DNA of 64,000 bases from Gemmatimonadota bacterium (GCA_028873595.1 JAPPOV010000033.1:171165-235164), one strand, 5' to 3'. Numbered from the stretch's first letter, positions 8,413 through 18,402 are shown. A program made the numbers and translations. The notes: generated from the letters alone by a model not told the origin.

Positions 8413-9669
8413 TTAGCGCGACACGACCTCACCCACCCGTCGGAAGCCCTCTTCGATCCTGTCCAGATCGTTCACAAGCGGTCCGTAGGAGATCCGAACG
8501 CCATTCTTGAGTGATGCTCCAAAGCCGCTCCCTGGCACGAAGATCACGCCGGTCTCCGGAAGGATCTCCCGAACGAAGTCGTCACCATCACGGCCGACGT
8601 CCATCACGGTGTAGAGACCGCCCTCAGGATCCAGACGTGGCATCCCCAGGAAACGATCAATGCACTCGACCGTGTGTTGACCGGCTCGCTGATACAGAGC
8701 GTTCGTATCCGCCATGTATGCCTCGAGGGATCCGTCCGGCAGTGCCTTTTCGAGGTAGGCAGCGAGAGCATGCTGGTGCACGCTGTCCGGGCAGAGCGCG
8801 GTGCTTTGCTGCACGACCTCGAGCGCCTCGATCACGTGTGGCGAGGCTTCGATCCACCCGAGTCGGCGGCCCAGGCCTCGGCACCACTTCGAGTTCGAGT
8901 GCAGTCGGATCAGGTTCGGATGCTTCACCGGGCTGGCTGAGAAGTGCTTCGGCAGCTGGTCGGAGAAACATTGCGCACGGTAGGCGAAGTCGACGATGAC
9001 GAAGCATCCGGCCTGCTCCGCAATGCGAAGCAGATCCTCGAAGACGTCGTCTCGGATGAGCTGACTGGTCGGATTGTCCGGCGAAGAGAAGAGCGCGAGC
9101 CGAGGCTGGCGCTCGGCGACCAGTGCTTCGAAGGCCGACACCACTGTGCCGGCATCCGGCATAAATGCCCATCGTTTCTCGTCGAAGACGGGCAGCCAGA
9201 GGATTTCGGTCCCTTCCGGTCCGAGATTCAGCTGCGGTCCGTAGTTCGCGTAGGAGGGGTCGAAGAGGACGACCCGATCCCCGGGGTCGAGCAACGTCGT
9301 GAAGAGGGTGTGCGTAAGCTGCGTAGAGCTTCCGCCGACGAGGATGTGCTCGTCGCTGAGGCCAGGTGTGCCGTACAGGGCCGCGTCGACCGCCAGCAAC
9401 GCATCGCGAAGTTTGGGTAGGCCTCGCGTGGGTGAGTACGCGCCAAGCTCATGAAAGAGCGTGGGGCTGTCCGCGATGTCGGAATATGCAGTACGGAGTG
9501 CGTCAGGCGCTTCGTGGTTCACCCACCCGCCGGCGAACGAGATGACGTCGTCCGGGTCGAGCCCCATCGCGACGATGTTGCGTCGGTCGGCGAGCTTCAT
9601 GATCTCACGGATCGGCGACTTCTTGAGCTGGCCTTCGCGGAGGCGGCGTGCGACGAGAGGAGTAGTCAT
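8413..9669 (-). CDS. PLP-dependent aminotransferase, class I/II
   Basis: A protein of 418 residues with fold-type I features: 'ELGAYSPTRGLPKLRDAL' (substrate/cofactor lid), 'SSPDNPTSQL' with the pyridine-contacting Asn, 'VIVDFAYRAQ' with Asp and Tyr, and the Schiff-base lysine in HSNSKWCRG. It most resembles MocR-like or aromatic/branched-chain transaminases; the amino-acid partner cannot be told. The ATG at 9669 is preferred, because homologues start near 'ARRLREGQLKKSPI'. A GTG at 9720 would add 17 residues and lies directly against a GGGAGG, which is too close. Probably monocistronic. Confidence 0.9.
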   Translation of the reverse strand: MTTPLVARRLREGQLKKSPIREIMKLADRRNIVAMGLDPDDVISFAGGWVNHEAPDALRTAYSDIADSPTLFHELGAYSPTRGLPKLRDALLAVDAALYGTPGLSDEHILVGGSSTQLTHTLFTTLLDPGDRVVLFDPSYANYGPQLNLGPEGTEILWLPVFDEKRWAFMPDAGTVVSAFEALVAERQPRLALFSSPDNPTSQLIRDDVFEDLLRIAEQAGCFVIVDFAYRAQCFSDQLPKHFSASPVKHPNLIRLHSNSKWCRGLGRRLGWIEASPHVIEALEVVQQSTALCPDSVHQHALAAYLEKALPDGSLEAYMADTNALYQRAGQHTVECIDRFLGMPRLDPEGGLYTVMDVGRDGDDFVREILPETGVIFVPGSGFGASLKNGVRISYGPLVNDLDRIEEGFRRVGEVVSR

Positions 9670-10032
9670 ACGGGCGGTGAGGGCCGGGGCTTGGTCAGCG
9701 AGGCCAACCTCTCGGGGCACCCTCCCAGCGTCAACGTCCGGGGTGGCGTTCGTTATGCTGCCCGGTCAGATTCGCATCCATGTCCGTTGTAACTTCCGCC
9801 ATCGAACCAAGATGCAGCGCGCCCTTCCCATTGTCGGCCCGGCCTCTCCTGCGGGGTCTCTGGCGCAGGGGGACGAGACGATTCGCAAAGCGCGGACTGC
9901 CTTTCCCGCGCTCCACGACGAACGAGTGGTCCATCGCGCGGAGGCTGCACTGTCCGAGCGCCTGACGTCGCGGGTCACCCCCTTTCGTGACCGGACGACT
10001 CGACCGATCATGGCGACTGACCCGGAGATGCC
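9670..10032. other. Divergent intergenic region
   Basis: About 360 bases between the divergent aminotransferase and OB-fold protein genes. Short frames here have no ribosome-binding sites or recognisable products. It must hold promoters for both sides, but I see no clear -35/-10 pair. Confidence 0.5.
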
Positions 10033-10641
10033 ATGAAGATCGATCGTATCAAGGTGCTCGCGCTCGCTACCGTCGCTGCAGGCATTGCACTTCTGACACC
10101 GAACGGAGCAGAGGCGCAGCGCCGCGTCGCGCCGGACTCGCTCCGCATGATCCAGGAAATCGAGCCGCTGTACGGACCTCGTGGGACCGTGGTCACCGTC
10201 TACACCGAGAATCTCCCACTCCAGGCGAAGGTGCATGTCGGGGTCGGCGCGACGCGTACCGGCTTCGAGGCTCTCGCTGAAGGTGAGCAGGGGATGTGGG
10301 GGGAGGTGTCCGGCACGATTTCGATCCCGGAGACCGCTCCGTACGACCGCGCGCTTCTGATTGTCGCCTTCGACGCGATCTTCGCGCCGATCGGGCTGTC
10401 CGATCCGTTCCACGTGACGCGCCCGGACGGAACTCTGACCCGCACCGGTCGGATCACGGATGAGGGTATCGAGTGTCTTGCCATGCGCGATGGCGACGAC
10501 TTCCTGTATACGCTGATCGGAAACACGGACGGCCTCTCCATAGGTGACCCGATCGTCGTGGAGGCTCGGTACGTGGAGATGAGCTTCTGCCAACAGGGCA
10601 CGACGCTCGAAGTCATCGAGTCCCGCCCTCCGGCATCGTGA
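10033..10641 (+). CDS. Secreted protein with TIG-like and DUF5818-like (OB-type) domains
   Basis: A protein of 202 residues with a signal peptide ending AEA near residue 28. The first half (about 40-135) looks like an IPT/TIG immunoglobulin-type domain ('[19 protein letters not shown]'). The last 60 residues match a small OB-type domain resembling DUF5818: '[19 protein letters not shown]' then '[19 protein letters not shown]', with one Cys in each half that could pair. GGAG lies nine bases upstream of the ATG. Its stop overlaps the GTG of ilvD (GTGA), so the two are translationally coupled, an odd partnership of an exported protein and a cytoplasmic biosynthetic enzyme. Confidence 0.8.
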   Translation: MKIDRIKVLALATVAAGIALLTPNGAEAQRRVAPDSLRMIQEIEPLYGPRGTVVTVYTENLPLQAKVHVGVGATRTGFEALAEGEQGMWGEVSGTISIPETAPYDRALLIVAFDAIFAPIGLSDPFHVTRPDGTLTRTGRITDEGIECLAMRDGDDFLYTLIGNTDGLSIGDPIVVEARYVEMSFCQQGTTLEVIESRPPAS

Positions 10642-12326
10642 CGAAGAAGCTTCCCACGCTCAATCGACACAGCGCACGTATCACGCAGGAGCCCGCCCAG
10701 GCCAGCGCTCGGGCGATGCTCCACGCCACTGGCCTGACGGCAAGAGATCTGGAAAAGCCGCAAGTTGGGATTGCGTCCATGTGGTGGGAGGGCAATCCCT
10801 GCAACATGCACCTGCTCGATCTGGCGGGTGAGATCGCGGCGGGTGTCCGCGACGCGGGGATGGTCCCGATGCGGTTCAACACGATCGGTGTCAGTGACGG
10901 GATCTCGATGGGCACGGATGGCATGAGCTATTCGCTTCCGTCCCGCGACCTCATTGCCGATTCGATCGAAACGGTCATGAGTGCCCAGTGGTACGACGGT
11001 GTCGTCACGGTCCCGGGGTGCGACAAGAACATGCCGGGTTCACTCATGGCCATGGCGAGATTGAATCGCCCGGGACTCATGGTGTATGGAGGCACGATCG
11101 CCCCTGGCCAGCTCGACGGCGAAGCCCTCGACATCGTGAGCGCCTTCGAGGCGTACGGGCAGTTCATCGGTGGATCGATCGACCAGGAACGCTTCGACGC
11201 CGTCGTTGAACGCGCGTGCCCGGGCCCTGGCGCGTGTGGCGGCATGTACACGGCCAACACGATGGCCAGTGCGGCTGAAGCCCTCGGGATGACGCTCCCG
11301 TACAGCTCGTCGACCCCGGCTGTGACGGATCGAAAGAAGGAGGAGTGCAGGAGGGTTGGATCCGCGCTGAGGCTCCTGCTAGAAGAGGAGCTTACACCGC
11401 GCGACATCATGACCCGAGCCGCGTTCGAGAATGCGATGGTCCTGGTCACCGTTCTGGGGGGCTCGACCAACGCCGTTCTACATCTGCTCGCCATCGCACA
11501 TTCGGCCCGCGTGGGGCTGACCCTCGATGATTTTCAAGCCGTGAGTGATCGTACCCCATACCTGGCGGATCTGAAGCCCAGCGGGCGCTACGTCATGGAG
11601 GACCTCCACCGGGTCGGGGGCATACCGGCCGTGCTTCGAATGCTGCTTGACGAGGACCTCATCGACGGGAGTTGCCTGACTGTGACGGGGCGTACGTTGG
11701 CCGAGAATCTCGCAGATGTCGCGCCGCTGGGTTCTGCGCAGGACGTGGTGCGTCCAATCGGCGATCCCATCAAGGCGACGGGACACCTCAGAATTCTGAA
11801 GGGCTCTCTGGCGCCCGACGGTTCTGTCGCGAAGATCACCGGAAAGGAAGGGCTCACGTTCTCGGGGCCGGCTCGTGTCTTCGACCGTGAAGAGGCGGCG
11901 CTCGCAGCACTCGAGCGGCAGGAGGTGCAACGTGGCGACGTCGTGGTGATCCGCTATGAAGGCCCCCGCGGGGGACCGGGAATGCCCGAGATGCTCACCA
12001 TCACATCAGCGATCATGGGTGCCGGTCTCGGAGCTGACGTCGCGCTGGTGACCGATGGGCGGTTCTCGGGTGGAAGTCACGGCTTTGTCATCGGACACGT
12101 GACTCCGGAGGCCCAAAACGGCGGCCCGATCGCCTTGATCGAGGATGGAGACCCGGTCGTGATCGACGCCGAGGCGAATCGGATCAGCTGGAACGTCGAC
12201 CCGGCCGAAGCGGAGCGCCGTCGTGCCGAGTGGAAGGAGCCTCCTCTGTCGACGGAGCGTGGTGTCCTTCTTCGCTATGTCAGGTCCGTTTCGTCGGCCT
12301 CCCTGGGGTGTGTGACCGACGCATGA
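10638..12326 (+). CDS. ilvD: Dihydroxy-acid dehydratase (IlvD/EDD family)
   Basis: A protein of 562 residues, the normal length for IlvD. It converts 2,3-dihydroxyisovalerate to 2-ketoisovalerate (and the isoleucine analogue) in branched-chain amino-acid synthesis. Iron-sulfur ligands are Cys55 (EGNPCNMH), Cys128 ([10 protein letters not shown]) and Cys200 ([15 protein letters not shown]); Lys129 is the lysine carbamylated in the family and Asp87 (SDGISMG) a metal ligand. The start is GTG overlapping the previous stop. The stop overlaps the ATG of the panE-like gene (ATGA). The pairing makes sense because 2-ketoisovalerate is the precursor of ketopantoate. Sugar-acid dehydratases share the fold, but the motifs and length fit true IlvD. 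Confidence 0.93.
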   Translation: MTKKLPTLNRHSARITQEPAQASARAMLHATGLTARDLEKPQVGIASMWWEGNPCNMHLLDLAGEIAAGVRDAGMVPMRFNTIGVSDGISMGTDGMSYSLPSRDLIADSIETVMSAQWYDGVVTVPGCDKNMPGSLMAMARLNRPGLMVYGGTIAPGQLDGEALDIVSAFEAYGQFIGGSIDQERFDAVVERACPGPGACGGMYTANTMASAAEALGMTLPYSSSTPAVTDRKKEECRRVGSALRLLLEEELTPRDIMTRAAFENAMVLVTVLGGSTNAVLHLLAIAHSARVGLTLDDFQAVSDRTPYLADLKPSGRYVMEDLHRVGGIPAVLRMLLDEDLIDGSCLTVTGRTLAENLADVAPLGSAQDVVRPIGDPIKATGHLRILKGSLAPDGSVAKITGKEGLTFSGPARVFDREEAALAALERQEVQRGDVVVIRYEGPRGGPGMPEMLTITSAIMGAGLGADVALVTDGRFSGGSHGFVIGHVTPEAQNGGPIALIEDGDPVVIDAEANRISWNVDPAEAERRRAEWKEPPLSTERGVLLRYVRSVSSASLGCVTDA

Positions 12327-13234
12327 AGGTGGTCATCGTGGGCGCCGGCGGGCTGGGAAGCTATGTGGGCGCCGTACTCGCGCAGGGAGGGCACGAGGTC
12401 ACGCTTGTCGCGCGCGGCGAGCATCGGTCGGCGATCGAAGAGGACGGGCTCGAAGTGCGCAGTCATGCTGGGGACTTTCGCGTGGAGGTCGGATGTGTGG
12501 GATCGGCTCTGGAGGTGAGCGAGGCGGATCTGGCCTTCCTTGTGACCAAGACGTTCTCACTCGATGAAGTCGCGGAGCAGCTGAGCCATCTTGCGGACCG
12601 GGGTGCCCATATCGTCTCGCTCCTCAACGGCGTCACTGCCGTCGACCGGATGGCGGCGCATGGCATTCCCAGAGAGGTGCTGGCGGACGGAGTCGCCTAC
12701 ATGACGTCCTTTCGGATCGCTCCGGGGGTCGTCGAGCGAAAAGCGGCGCACCAGCGCTTCGTCCTCGGCGCCGGAGCAGTCCCGTTGGATCGGATCCGGG
12801 ACGCATTCGCCGGGACGCTTATCGGCGTCGAGACCGTCGACGACATACGCGTCGAACTCTGGCAGAAGATGTCGGTCGTCTGTTCGTTGTCGGTGCTGTG
12901 CGCGATCGGCGAACGAACCATGGGCTCAGTCCGGCAGCATCCCTTCGGTGCAGAACTGCAGAAGCTGGCGATCACAGAGGTCCTGGACGTAGGACGCGCT
13001 GCCGGTGTCCATATCCCACCCGAGACCGACGCCAAGATCGACGCGACGCTGGATCGGTTCCCCGACGACTTCTTTCCAAGTGTCATCCATGATCTGAATC
13101 AGGGTCGCCGGACCGAGATGGGTGACCTCGGCGAAGAGATCTCTCGTCTGGGGCGTGCATATGGCATCCCGACACCCCTTCACGACGCCGGAACTCTGAT
13201 CGTACAACTGGCGGAGGGGCGCAGCCCGGCCTGA
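12323..13234 (+). CDS. panE: 2-dehydropantoate 2-reductase family protein
   Basis: A protein of 303 residues with an N-terminal Rossmann fold ([10 protein letters not shown], residues 4-13), NADP-type charged loop after strand 2 (ARGEH), 'SLLNGV' near residue 100 and the catalytic-lysine region ELWQKM (Lys182). In pantothenate synthesis it reduces ketopantoate to pantoate with NADPH. The segment after the lysine ([15 protein letters not shown]) is less canonical than in E. coli PanE, so some related 2-keto acid reductase role is possible. Coupled to ilvD by an ATGA overlap. Convergent with the amidase gene. Confidence 0.85.
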   Translation: MKVVIVGAGGLGSYVGAVLAQGGHEVTLVARGEHRSAIEEDGLEVRSHAGDFRVEVGCVGSALEVSEADLAFLVTKTFSLDEVAEQLSHLADRGAHIVSLLNGVTAVDRMAAHGIPREVLADGVAYMTSFRIAPGVVERKAAHQRFVLGAGAVPLDRIRDAFAGTLIGVETVDDIRVELWQKMSVVCSLSVLCAIGERTMGSVRQHPFGAELQKLAITEVLDVGRAAGVHIPPETDAKIDATLDRFPDDFFPSVIHDLNQGRRTEMGDLGEEISRLGRAYGIPTPLHDAGTLIVQLAEGRSPA

Positions 13235-13260
13235 CCGACCTCAGCGGGTCGGGTCTGGCC
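13228..13260. terminator. Hairpin spanning two convergent stop codons
   Basis: Arms starting at 13228 (GGCCTGACCGAC) and ending at 13260 (GTCGGGTCTGGCC) pair over about eleven bases with one mismatch and one bulge. The hairpin covers the panE-like stop and the amidase stop, so it can serve both directions. Confidence 0.4.
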
Positions 13261-14932
13261 GAAGCGGAAGGGGGGGTGTGGCCTGCGGGGACCGGCGGTG
13301 CATGGTCGCCTGCTCGTACCCGTATGCGACCTCGATCATCGTCCCCTCGTCGAATGCACGTCCGAGGATCTGGAGCCCCGAGGGAAGCCCTCCTGACACG
13401 AATCCCATCGGGACATTGAATGCCGGGAAGCCCGTGGGTGGAGAGAGGGTCCCGCTGTTCGCACCGTACGTCGAGTTGAGGTCGCCTATGAGGCGGGCCG
13501 GGTAGTTGTACGTTGGGTATATGAGGACGTCCACGTTCGCCGAGTCCATCGCCGCAGTGACCGCAGTCCCGAGGTCACGGGTAACCTGTACCCACTCGTC
13601 CCAGTCTTCGTGCTCCCACGGTGCGCCGTCCCATTCCTCGTCCACTGCATCGCGGAGAGACGATCGAAGCCAGGGGTGGAAGTCACCGGATTCGACGATC
13701 TCTTCCATCGTCGTCCGTGGTGCCTCCGGACGGGTCGCGAGATACGCGTCGAAGTCGTAACGGAAGCGAGGAATACTCGGGAACGCACGTCGCAGCGAGT
13801 CCATTTGAGGGATGTCGATGCTGTCGACGATCGTCGCTCCGGCTGCTTCCATGTCGAGTAACGCCTGCTCGATCAGCGCCAGGACTTCGGGGTGAACCCT
13901 ACTGGGCTCTCGCTCTTCTTCTTGCTGCACAGAGTCGGCTGGGGCCGTTTCGGCTCGATGATCCTCATCCCGGTCCGACGTGTCGTCCTCGTGTCTCTCG
14001 ACCGGGTCCGGCTCGGGTCCCGTTTCTTCCGCATCTGCGATCTCGAAGAAGCGTCGCAGGACGCCGATGCGCTTACCCCGCAGTCCGTCCGTCCGCAGGA
14101 ACTGCATGTAGCCTTCGGGGCGAATGCCGTTGCCTCGGGCAGTGACCGTGTCGGCTGCGTCATGCGCGACGATGACCTCCAGCACGCGAACAGCGTCCTC
14201 GACGGTTCGGGTCATGGGGCCACCGACGTCACGGCCACCGTTGAGGGGGGCAATCCCGTCTCGACTCGACAGCCCCATCGTGGTTCGGAAGCCGACGAGA
14301 GCCTGGTGAGATGCCGGGCCGCGGATCGAGGAACCGGTGTCCGTCCCGAGCCCGACCGAGCCGAGATTGGCCGCGACGGCCGCCGCGGTCCCTCCGCTGG
14401 ATCCGGCCGTGACTCGACGTGTGTCGTACGGGTTTCGAGAGAAGCCGGGCAGGACAGAGGATACGGAGTAGGCGCCACTTGTCGCGAACTCGGCCAGGTT
14501 TGATTTCGCGAGGATGATGGCGCCAGCATCACGCAGGCGAGCCACGTGGAACGCGTCGTCCGGGGGAACCGCGTGCTTGAGGGCGAGGATCCCGTTCGTC
14601 GTCGGCATGTCAAAGGTGTCGTAGTTGTCCTTCACGATCACCGGAATGCCGTGTAGCGGCCCCGTCAGCCCTTCGGACGTCAACGCCACATCCAGTTCTC
14701 TGGCCCGATCGAGCGCGCTCGCGCTCACCGTGATCAGGGAGTTGATCGACGGACCCTGTTTGTCGTAGGCCTCGATACGGTCGAGATAGTGCTGAACGAG
14801 TTGCTCAGCGGTGAGATGCCCGTTCACCATCGCGTGGTGGATCTCTTCGATGGTCGCTTCTTCGACCACGAAGTCGGGCTCACACGCGCCGAGCGGTACC
14901 GCGACCAGTAACGCCCACGCTCGCCTACTCAC
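13241..14932 (-). CDS. Amidase-signature hydrolase, exported lipoprotein
   Basis: A protein of 563 residues. The N-terminus is a lipoprotein signal with lipobox LGAC (Cys17). The Ser-cisSer-Lys triad is present: Lys101 (VIVKDNYD), the Gly-Ser-rich GSSGGTAAA region with the cis-Ser near 178-179, and the nucleophile Ser202 in TDTGSSIRGPA. It therefore hydrolyses an amide of unknown identity at the cell envelope. Between about 300 and 345 it carries an acidic, low-complexity insertion (ETGPEPDPVERHEDD..., QQEEEREPS) that is not part of the family fold. Its start overlaps the end of the upstream hydroxylase gene by eight bases, so the two are probably in one operon. Confidence 0.9.
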   Translation of the reverse strand: MSRRAWALLVAVPLGACEPDFVVEEATIEEIHHAMVNGHLTAEQLVQHYLDRIEAYDKQGPSINSLITVSASALDRARELDVALTSEGLTGPLHGIPVIVKDNYDTFDMPTTNGILALKHAVPPDDAFHVARLRDAGAIILAKSNLAEFATSGAYSVSSVLPGFSRNPYDTRRVTAGSSGGTAAAVAANLGSVGLGTDTGSSIRGPASHQALVGFRTTMGLSSRDGIAPLNGGRDVGGPMTRTVEDAVRVLEVIVAHDAADTVTARGNGIRPEGYMQFLRTDGLRGKRIGVLRRFFEIADAEETGPEPDPVERHEDDTSDRDEDHRAETAPADSVQQEEEREPSRVHPEVLALIEQALLDMEAAGATIVDSIDIPQMDSLRRAFPSIPRFRYDFDAYLATRPEAPRTTMEEIVESGDFHPWLRSSLRDAVDEEWDGAPWEHEDWDEWVQVTRDLGTAVTAAMDSANVDVLIYPTYNYPARLIGDLNSTYGANSGTLSPPTGFPAFNVPMGFVSGGLPSGLQILGRAFDEGTMIEVAYGYEQATMHRRSPQATPPLPLRPDPTR

Positions 14933-15746
14933 GATCGAGTCCGGTCCCCTTCTGGAAGGGCAGCTTCATTTGGTGGGCCACATCTTCGTCGAACGCTGGG
15001 TCAGCCACGTCCACACCGTACACCACGTCATGGGGGTCGCCGTAGACGAATGTCCCGAACATCCGATCCCAGATCGAAAGAATTCCACCGTAGTTCGTGT
15101 CGGTCCATGGCCGCTCGAAGTGATGGTGGAACTTGTGCATGTTCGGCGTCACGAAGACGAGGCTCAGTGAAGCGTCGAGCCACCGTGGGGGCGAGACATT
15201 GGCGTGGGTGAGGAAGGTGAAGAAGATCGTCGTGAGTCGATAGACGACGTAATACGCGAGTGGTGCTCCGGTCGCCGCGAGCGCCCCGAGCGCGATCACC
15301 TCGCGGACTGCGAAGTCGCCGGGGTGGAGTCGAGTGCCGGTCGTCGCGTCGACCTTCGTGTCGCTGTGGTGGACCACATGGAACCGCCAGAGGAACTTCA
15401 CCTTGTGCAGCAGCCAGTGCGCGAAGTACTGCGCGGTCAGGTCGAGGACGACGATCGCAATCAGCATCTCCGCCAGAGTCGGCAGGTCGAAGAGGTACAG
15501 CAGGCCGAAGCTGGAGGTCGCCGTCCACGTGACGACCCCGATGGACAGCGCGGAGAATGCCGCGTTGATGGCCAGGGTGGTGCCGAGGAAAACGAAGTTC
15601 GAACGGGCGTGCTTCCACTTCCGGTACTTGAGCTGGACGAGCGGCAGGCTGCCTTCGAGCACCCAGCTCAATCCGAGGCATGTCATCACCCAGGCGAGCT
15701 TCTGCCACGTGGGCATGAGTTCGAAGAAGAGAAGAAGGCTGTCCAT
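14925..15746 (-). CDS. Sterol desaturase / fatty acid hydroxylase family membrane protein
   Basis: A protein of 273 residues with several transmembrane helices and the histidine clusters of the di-iron hydroxylase superfamily: HWLLH (110-114), HVVHH (123-127) and HKFHHHF (204-210). These proteins hydroxylate or desaturate lipid chains or sterol-like molecules in the membrane, using oxygen. 'DTNYGGILSIWDRMFGTF' near the C-terminus is typical. Substrate unknown. It overlaps the amidase gene by eight bases, and is preceded by a hairpin and the FAD oxidoreductase gene on the same strand. Confidence 0.92.
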   Translation of the reverse strand: MDSLLLFFELMPTWQKLAWVMTCLGLSWVLEGSLPLVQLKYRKWKHARSNFVFLGTTLAINAAFSALSIGVVTWTATSSFGLLYLFDLPTLAEMLIAIVVLDLTAQYFAHWLLHKVKFLWRFHVVHHSDTKVDATTGTRLHPGDFAVREVIALGALAATGAPLAYYVVYRLTTIFFTFLTHANVSPPRWLDASLSLVFVTPNMHKFHHHFERPWTDTNYGGILSIWDRMFGTFVYGDPHDVVYGVDVADPAFDEDVAHQMKLPFQKGTGLDRE

Positions 15747-15765
15747 GAGGATTGCTGAGCATGGG

Positions 15766-15784
15766 GCTCCGGCGGCGCCGGAGC
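15766..15784 (-). terminator. Hairpin after the FAD oxidoreductase gene
   Basis: An eight-base perfect stem (15766-15773 with 15777-15784) with a three-base loop touches the stop codon of the oxidoreductase gene and lies just before the hydroxylase start. There is no T run, so it may only reduce read-through. Confidence 0.4.
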
Positions 15785-16927
15785 TCAGAAGATGTTGGCC
15801 TCGACCGGCACGTCCTCGCCGAAGCGAGAATGACGAAAGTGGTCGACGTCCACGGTGCTAGTGTGGCCGTCGGCGATCATCTCTGCCACCGCGATCCCCG
15901 TCGCGGGTGCGTGCATGATGCCGTGCCCCGAGAATCCACAGGCATCGATCCAGCCCTCGGCGTCAGGGTGTGGGCCGATGATCGGACTGTTGTCGGGACT
16001 CACGCCGTAGTAGCCCCACCAGCTTCCGGCGAGATCGATCCCCATCTCCTCCCACCACGGGTACCGGTTCACACCGGTGAGCAGGACGTGCTCGAGCCAC
16101 TCCTGATCAACACCCTCGGTGAAGCCGAACGCCTGATCGAGGTTGTCGAGTCCGAAGAGGACACGGTCCAGCTCCGATCGAACGTAGACGCCGGTCGATA
16201 GATCGATCGTGAGCGGGTACGTGCGCTCGTCTGCGATGGGTGCCGAGAGAAAGATCTGAATGCGCTTGGGGCCCACCGGAACGTCGAGGCCGGCCAATGC
16301 GCCGATACCCCCCGACCACGCTCCAGCCGCGTTCACGATCCAGCGACTCGAAAAGCGCTCTGAACCGCATTCCACGAGCCAGCCTTTTCCCTGGCGGCGC
16401 AGAGCTGTCACCTCGGTATTCATGCGGTAGTGGACGCCGGCTTCCTTGGACATCTCGACCCACGCGAGGCACGCCATGTGGGGATCGATGATCCCGTCCC
16501 AGGGACCGTAGGTCGCGCAGAAGATTCCTTCTGTGTCGAAGGGGATGTACCGCTGAGCTTCATCCGGGTCGAGTACATCGACCGGTGCTCCCAGCTCGTG
16601 CTGAAGGCGGACGGACTCGAGGTGGCCGGCCCAGCGTTGCTCCGGTACCAGAAGCAGGTAGCCGATGTCACGATACCCGATGTCCCGTCCGAAGCGCTCC
16701 GCGAAGGAGCGGTATACCGGAAGGGAGTAGAGCGACAGGCGGATGTTCGGCGCAGTCGTGAATTGGACCCGGACCCCCGCGGCGCTCTTGCCGGTGGAGC
16801 CCATGGCCGGCCCCGCGTCTTTTTCGAGCACGGTGACGGAAAGACCGCGTTCGGCGAGATGCCAGGCACACGAGGCGCCGTTGATGCCCGAGCCGATCAC
16901 GATGACATCGGAGTTGGAGGTGGTCAA
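15785..16927 (-). CDS. FAD-dependent amine oxidoreductase (DAO family)
   Basis: A protein of about 380 residues with an N-terminal dinucleotide-binding motif (DVIVIGSGINGASCAWHLAERG), an FAD-contacting 'TGKSAAGVRVQF' segment and the DAO C-terminal block 'GYYGVSPDNSPIIGPHPDAEG' followed by 'GFSGHGIMHAPATG'. Such enzymes oxidise glycine-like, sarcosine, D-amino or proline-type substrates; the GFSGHG motif points to the sarcosine/dimethylglycine group. No ATG or GTG precedes the Rossmann motif closely. TTG at 16927 gives the expected length, whereas the frame stays open to 17041 with improbable sequence, so the start is uncertain. Cytoplasmic. Confidence 0.88.
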   Translation of the reverse strand: MTTSNSDVIVIGSGINGASCAWHLAERGLSVTVLEKDAGPAMGSTGKSAAGVRVQFTTAPNIRLSLYSLPVYRSFAERFGRDIGYRDIGYLLLVPEQRWAGHLESVRLQHELGAPVDVLDPDEAQRYIPFDTEGIFCATYGPWDGIIDPHMACLAWVEMSKEAGVHYRMNTEVTALRRQGKGWLVECGSERFSSRWIVNAAGAWSGGIGALAGLDVPVGPKRIQIFLSAPIADERTYPLTIDLSTGVYVRSELDRVLFGLDNLDQAFGFTEGVDQEWLEHVLLTGVNRYPWWEEMGIDLAGSWWGYYGVSPDNSPIIGPHPDAEGWIDACGFSGHGIMHAPATGIAVAEMIADGHTSTVDVDHFRHSRFGEDVPVEANIF

Positions 16928-17046
16928 AGCGTCACGCGCGTGGGTGGGGACTCGTTCAGGGGGGAGGAGGAAAGTATATCCGACTCGGAGTATGACTCGC
17001 AGAGGGCAGCCTGAAACCTCGCACGCCGGCTGACGTATCAAAGGTC

Positions 17047-18264
17047 ATGAACACCATGATGCACGTGGGGACCAAATGGACTCGCCGCCGGATTCTTCCC
17101 GTCCTGCTGGTGGTGGGCGCGTTGTTGCCGATCGCTCTGACACAGCCGGCCGACTCCTCGGCTCAAATTGCTGCTTCGGACGCTGCGGCCGTTCTGCTTC
17201 GGACTGCGATCGATTTCGAGGAGCAGGGCGATTGGGACATCGCTCGTGCACTCTTCGTGCGCATCACCGAGCGGTATCCCGGGACTGAGGCCGCCGCGGA
17301 GGCGCTCGAGCGGCTCACTGCTCCGGCCTCGGCCCGTGCTGGTCGTGTGAGCCGGCTCGAGCTCCCGGTGTTCGGGACGCTCTATGGTCTGTGGCTCGGT
17401 TTTGCGGTGCCGACAGCATTCGATGCCAGCGACAGTGAAGCGTACGGTGCGGGCCTGCTCGTGGGTGTTCCTCTCGGTCTCTTCTCGGCGTTGGCGGCTC
17501 AACGCAGTCAGGAGTACACGGAGGGACAGACTCGATCGATCACATGGGGTGGGACGTGGGGTACCTGGCAGGGCTTCGGCTGGAGCGAGGTACTCGGTAT
17601 CGGCCAAAGGGAGATCTGTAGCGAATTCGGGTGTTACGAATCGGACGAGAACAGGGAAGAGGTTTTCACCTCGATGATCCTCGGCGGGCTGGCCGGAATC
17701 GCGACGGGTGCCGTGATCGCCCGGAATCCTGTCCGCTCGGGTGTGTCGAGCGCGGCTCAGGGTGGGTCGACGTGGGGCTCGATTTACGGTGCGATGATTG
17801 CAGAAATTCTCGACGCTGACGACGGCGGAGACAACGACGGCGTACTCTTGGCCAGCTTGCTTTCCGGGAACGCGGGTCTTCTCGCCGGCGAGTTTCTGGG
17901 CTCCGCGTACGACGTATCTCGATCGCGCGTGCGCCTCATGAACCTCGGTGCGCTTGGCGGCGGCCTCGTAGGGCTTGGTCTCGATCTCCTGACTTCGCCT
18001 GGTGACAATGCCGCCATTGCCATTCCGCTCGTCTCAAGTATCGGTGGGCTTGCCGTCGCCACGGCGATGACCCGAGGGCGAGATCAGCTTCGCGGGGGTG
18101 CGGATGGTGGTGGGGACGGTCTCGCCCTGCTCGGGTTCTCGGACGGCGCCTGGAGTATCGGGACACCGATGCCGATGCCGACAGTGATGACGATGGATCG
18201 AGAGGACGGTCGGCCAACGTGGGTGCCCGGGCTGCGCCTCGACCTCCTGCGGGCGCGTTTTTGA
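17047..18264 (+). CDS. Envelope protein of unknown function with N-terminal TPR-like repeat
   Basis: A protein of 405 residues: signal peptide (about 1-40, ending SSAQ), one tetratricopeptide-like helix pair ('AIDFEEQGDWDIARALFVRITERYP'), then a long stretch rich in Gly, Ala and Leu with repeated short hydrophobic segments ('GTLYGLWLGFAVPTAF', 'GGTWGTWQGFGWSEVLGIG', 'GGSTWGSIYGAMIAEIL'). Repeated 'WG(T/S)' patterns suggest internally repeated hairpins or glycine-zipper helices. No known family recognised. It is divergent from the FAD oxidoreductase gene and ends at a terminator. Confidence 0.75.
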   Translation: MNTMMHVGTKWTRRRILPVLLVVGALLPIALTQPADSSAQIAASDAAAVLLRTAIDFEEQGDWDIARALFVRITERYPGTEAAAEALERLTAPASARAGRVSRLELPVFGTLYGLWLGFAVPTAFDASDSEAYGAGLLVGVPLGLFSALAAQRSQEYTEGQTRSITWGGTWGTWQGFGWSEVLGIGQREICSEFGCYESDENREEVFTSMILGGLAGIATGAVIARNPVRSGVSSAAQGGSTWGSIYGAMIAEILDADDGGDNDGVLLASLLSGNAGLLAGEFLGSAYDVSRSRVRLMNLGALGGGLVGLGLDLLTSPGDNAAIAIPLVSSIGGLAVATAMTRGRDQLRGGADGGGDGLALLGFSDGAWSIGTPMPMPTVMTMDREDGRPTWVPGLRLDLLRARF

Positions 18265-18347
18265 TCCTCGACGCGGCGACTCGATCCGGCTGGATGCAAT
18301 CCGGATCGAGCCTCGGGTAGGGGCCCTCAACGGAACCACGACGAAGA

Positions 18348-18377
18348 AGCCCCGCGAACCTTTCGGTCCGCGGGGCT
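18348..18377. terminator. Hairpin between convergent envelope-protein genes
   Basis: Arms 18348-18360 and 18365-18377 pair over 13 bases with one mismatch around a four-base loop. It sits between the convergent ends of two genes and probably works in both directions. Confidence 0.7.
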
Positions 18378-18402
18378 CATTCGTCGGAGTGGTCCGTACG
18401 CC

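Noticed and set aside
16928..17041. N-terminal extension of the FAD oxidoreductase
   Set aside because: The residues before the Rossmann motif do not resemble any family member; a TTG start gives the normal length.
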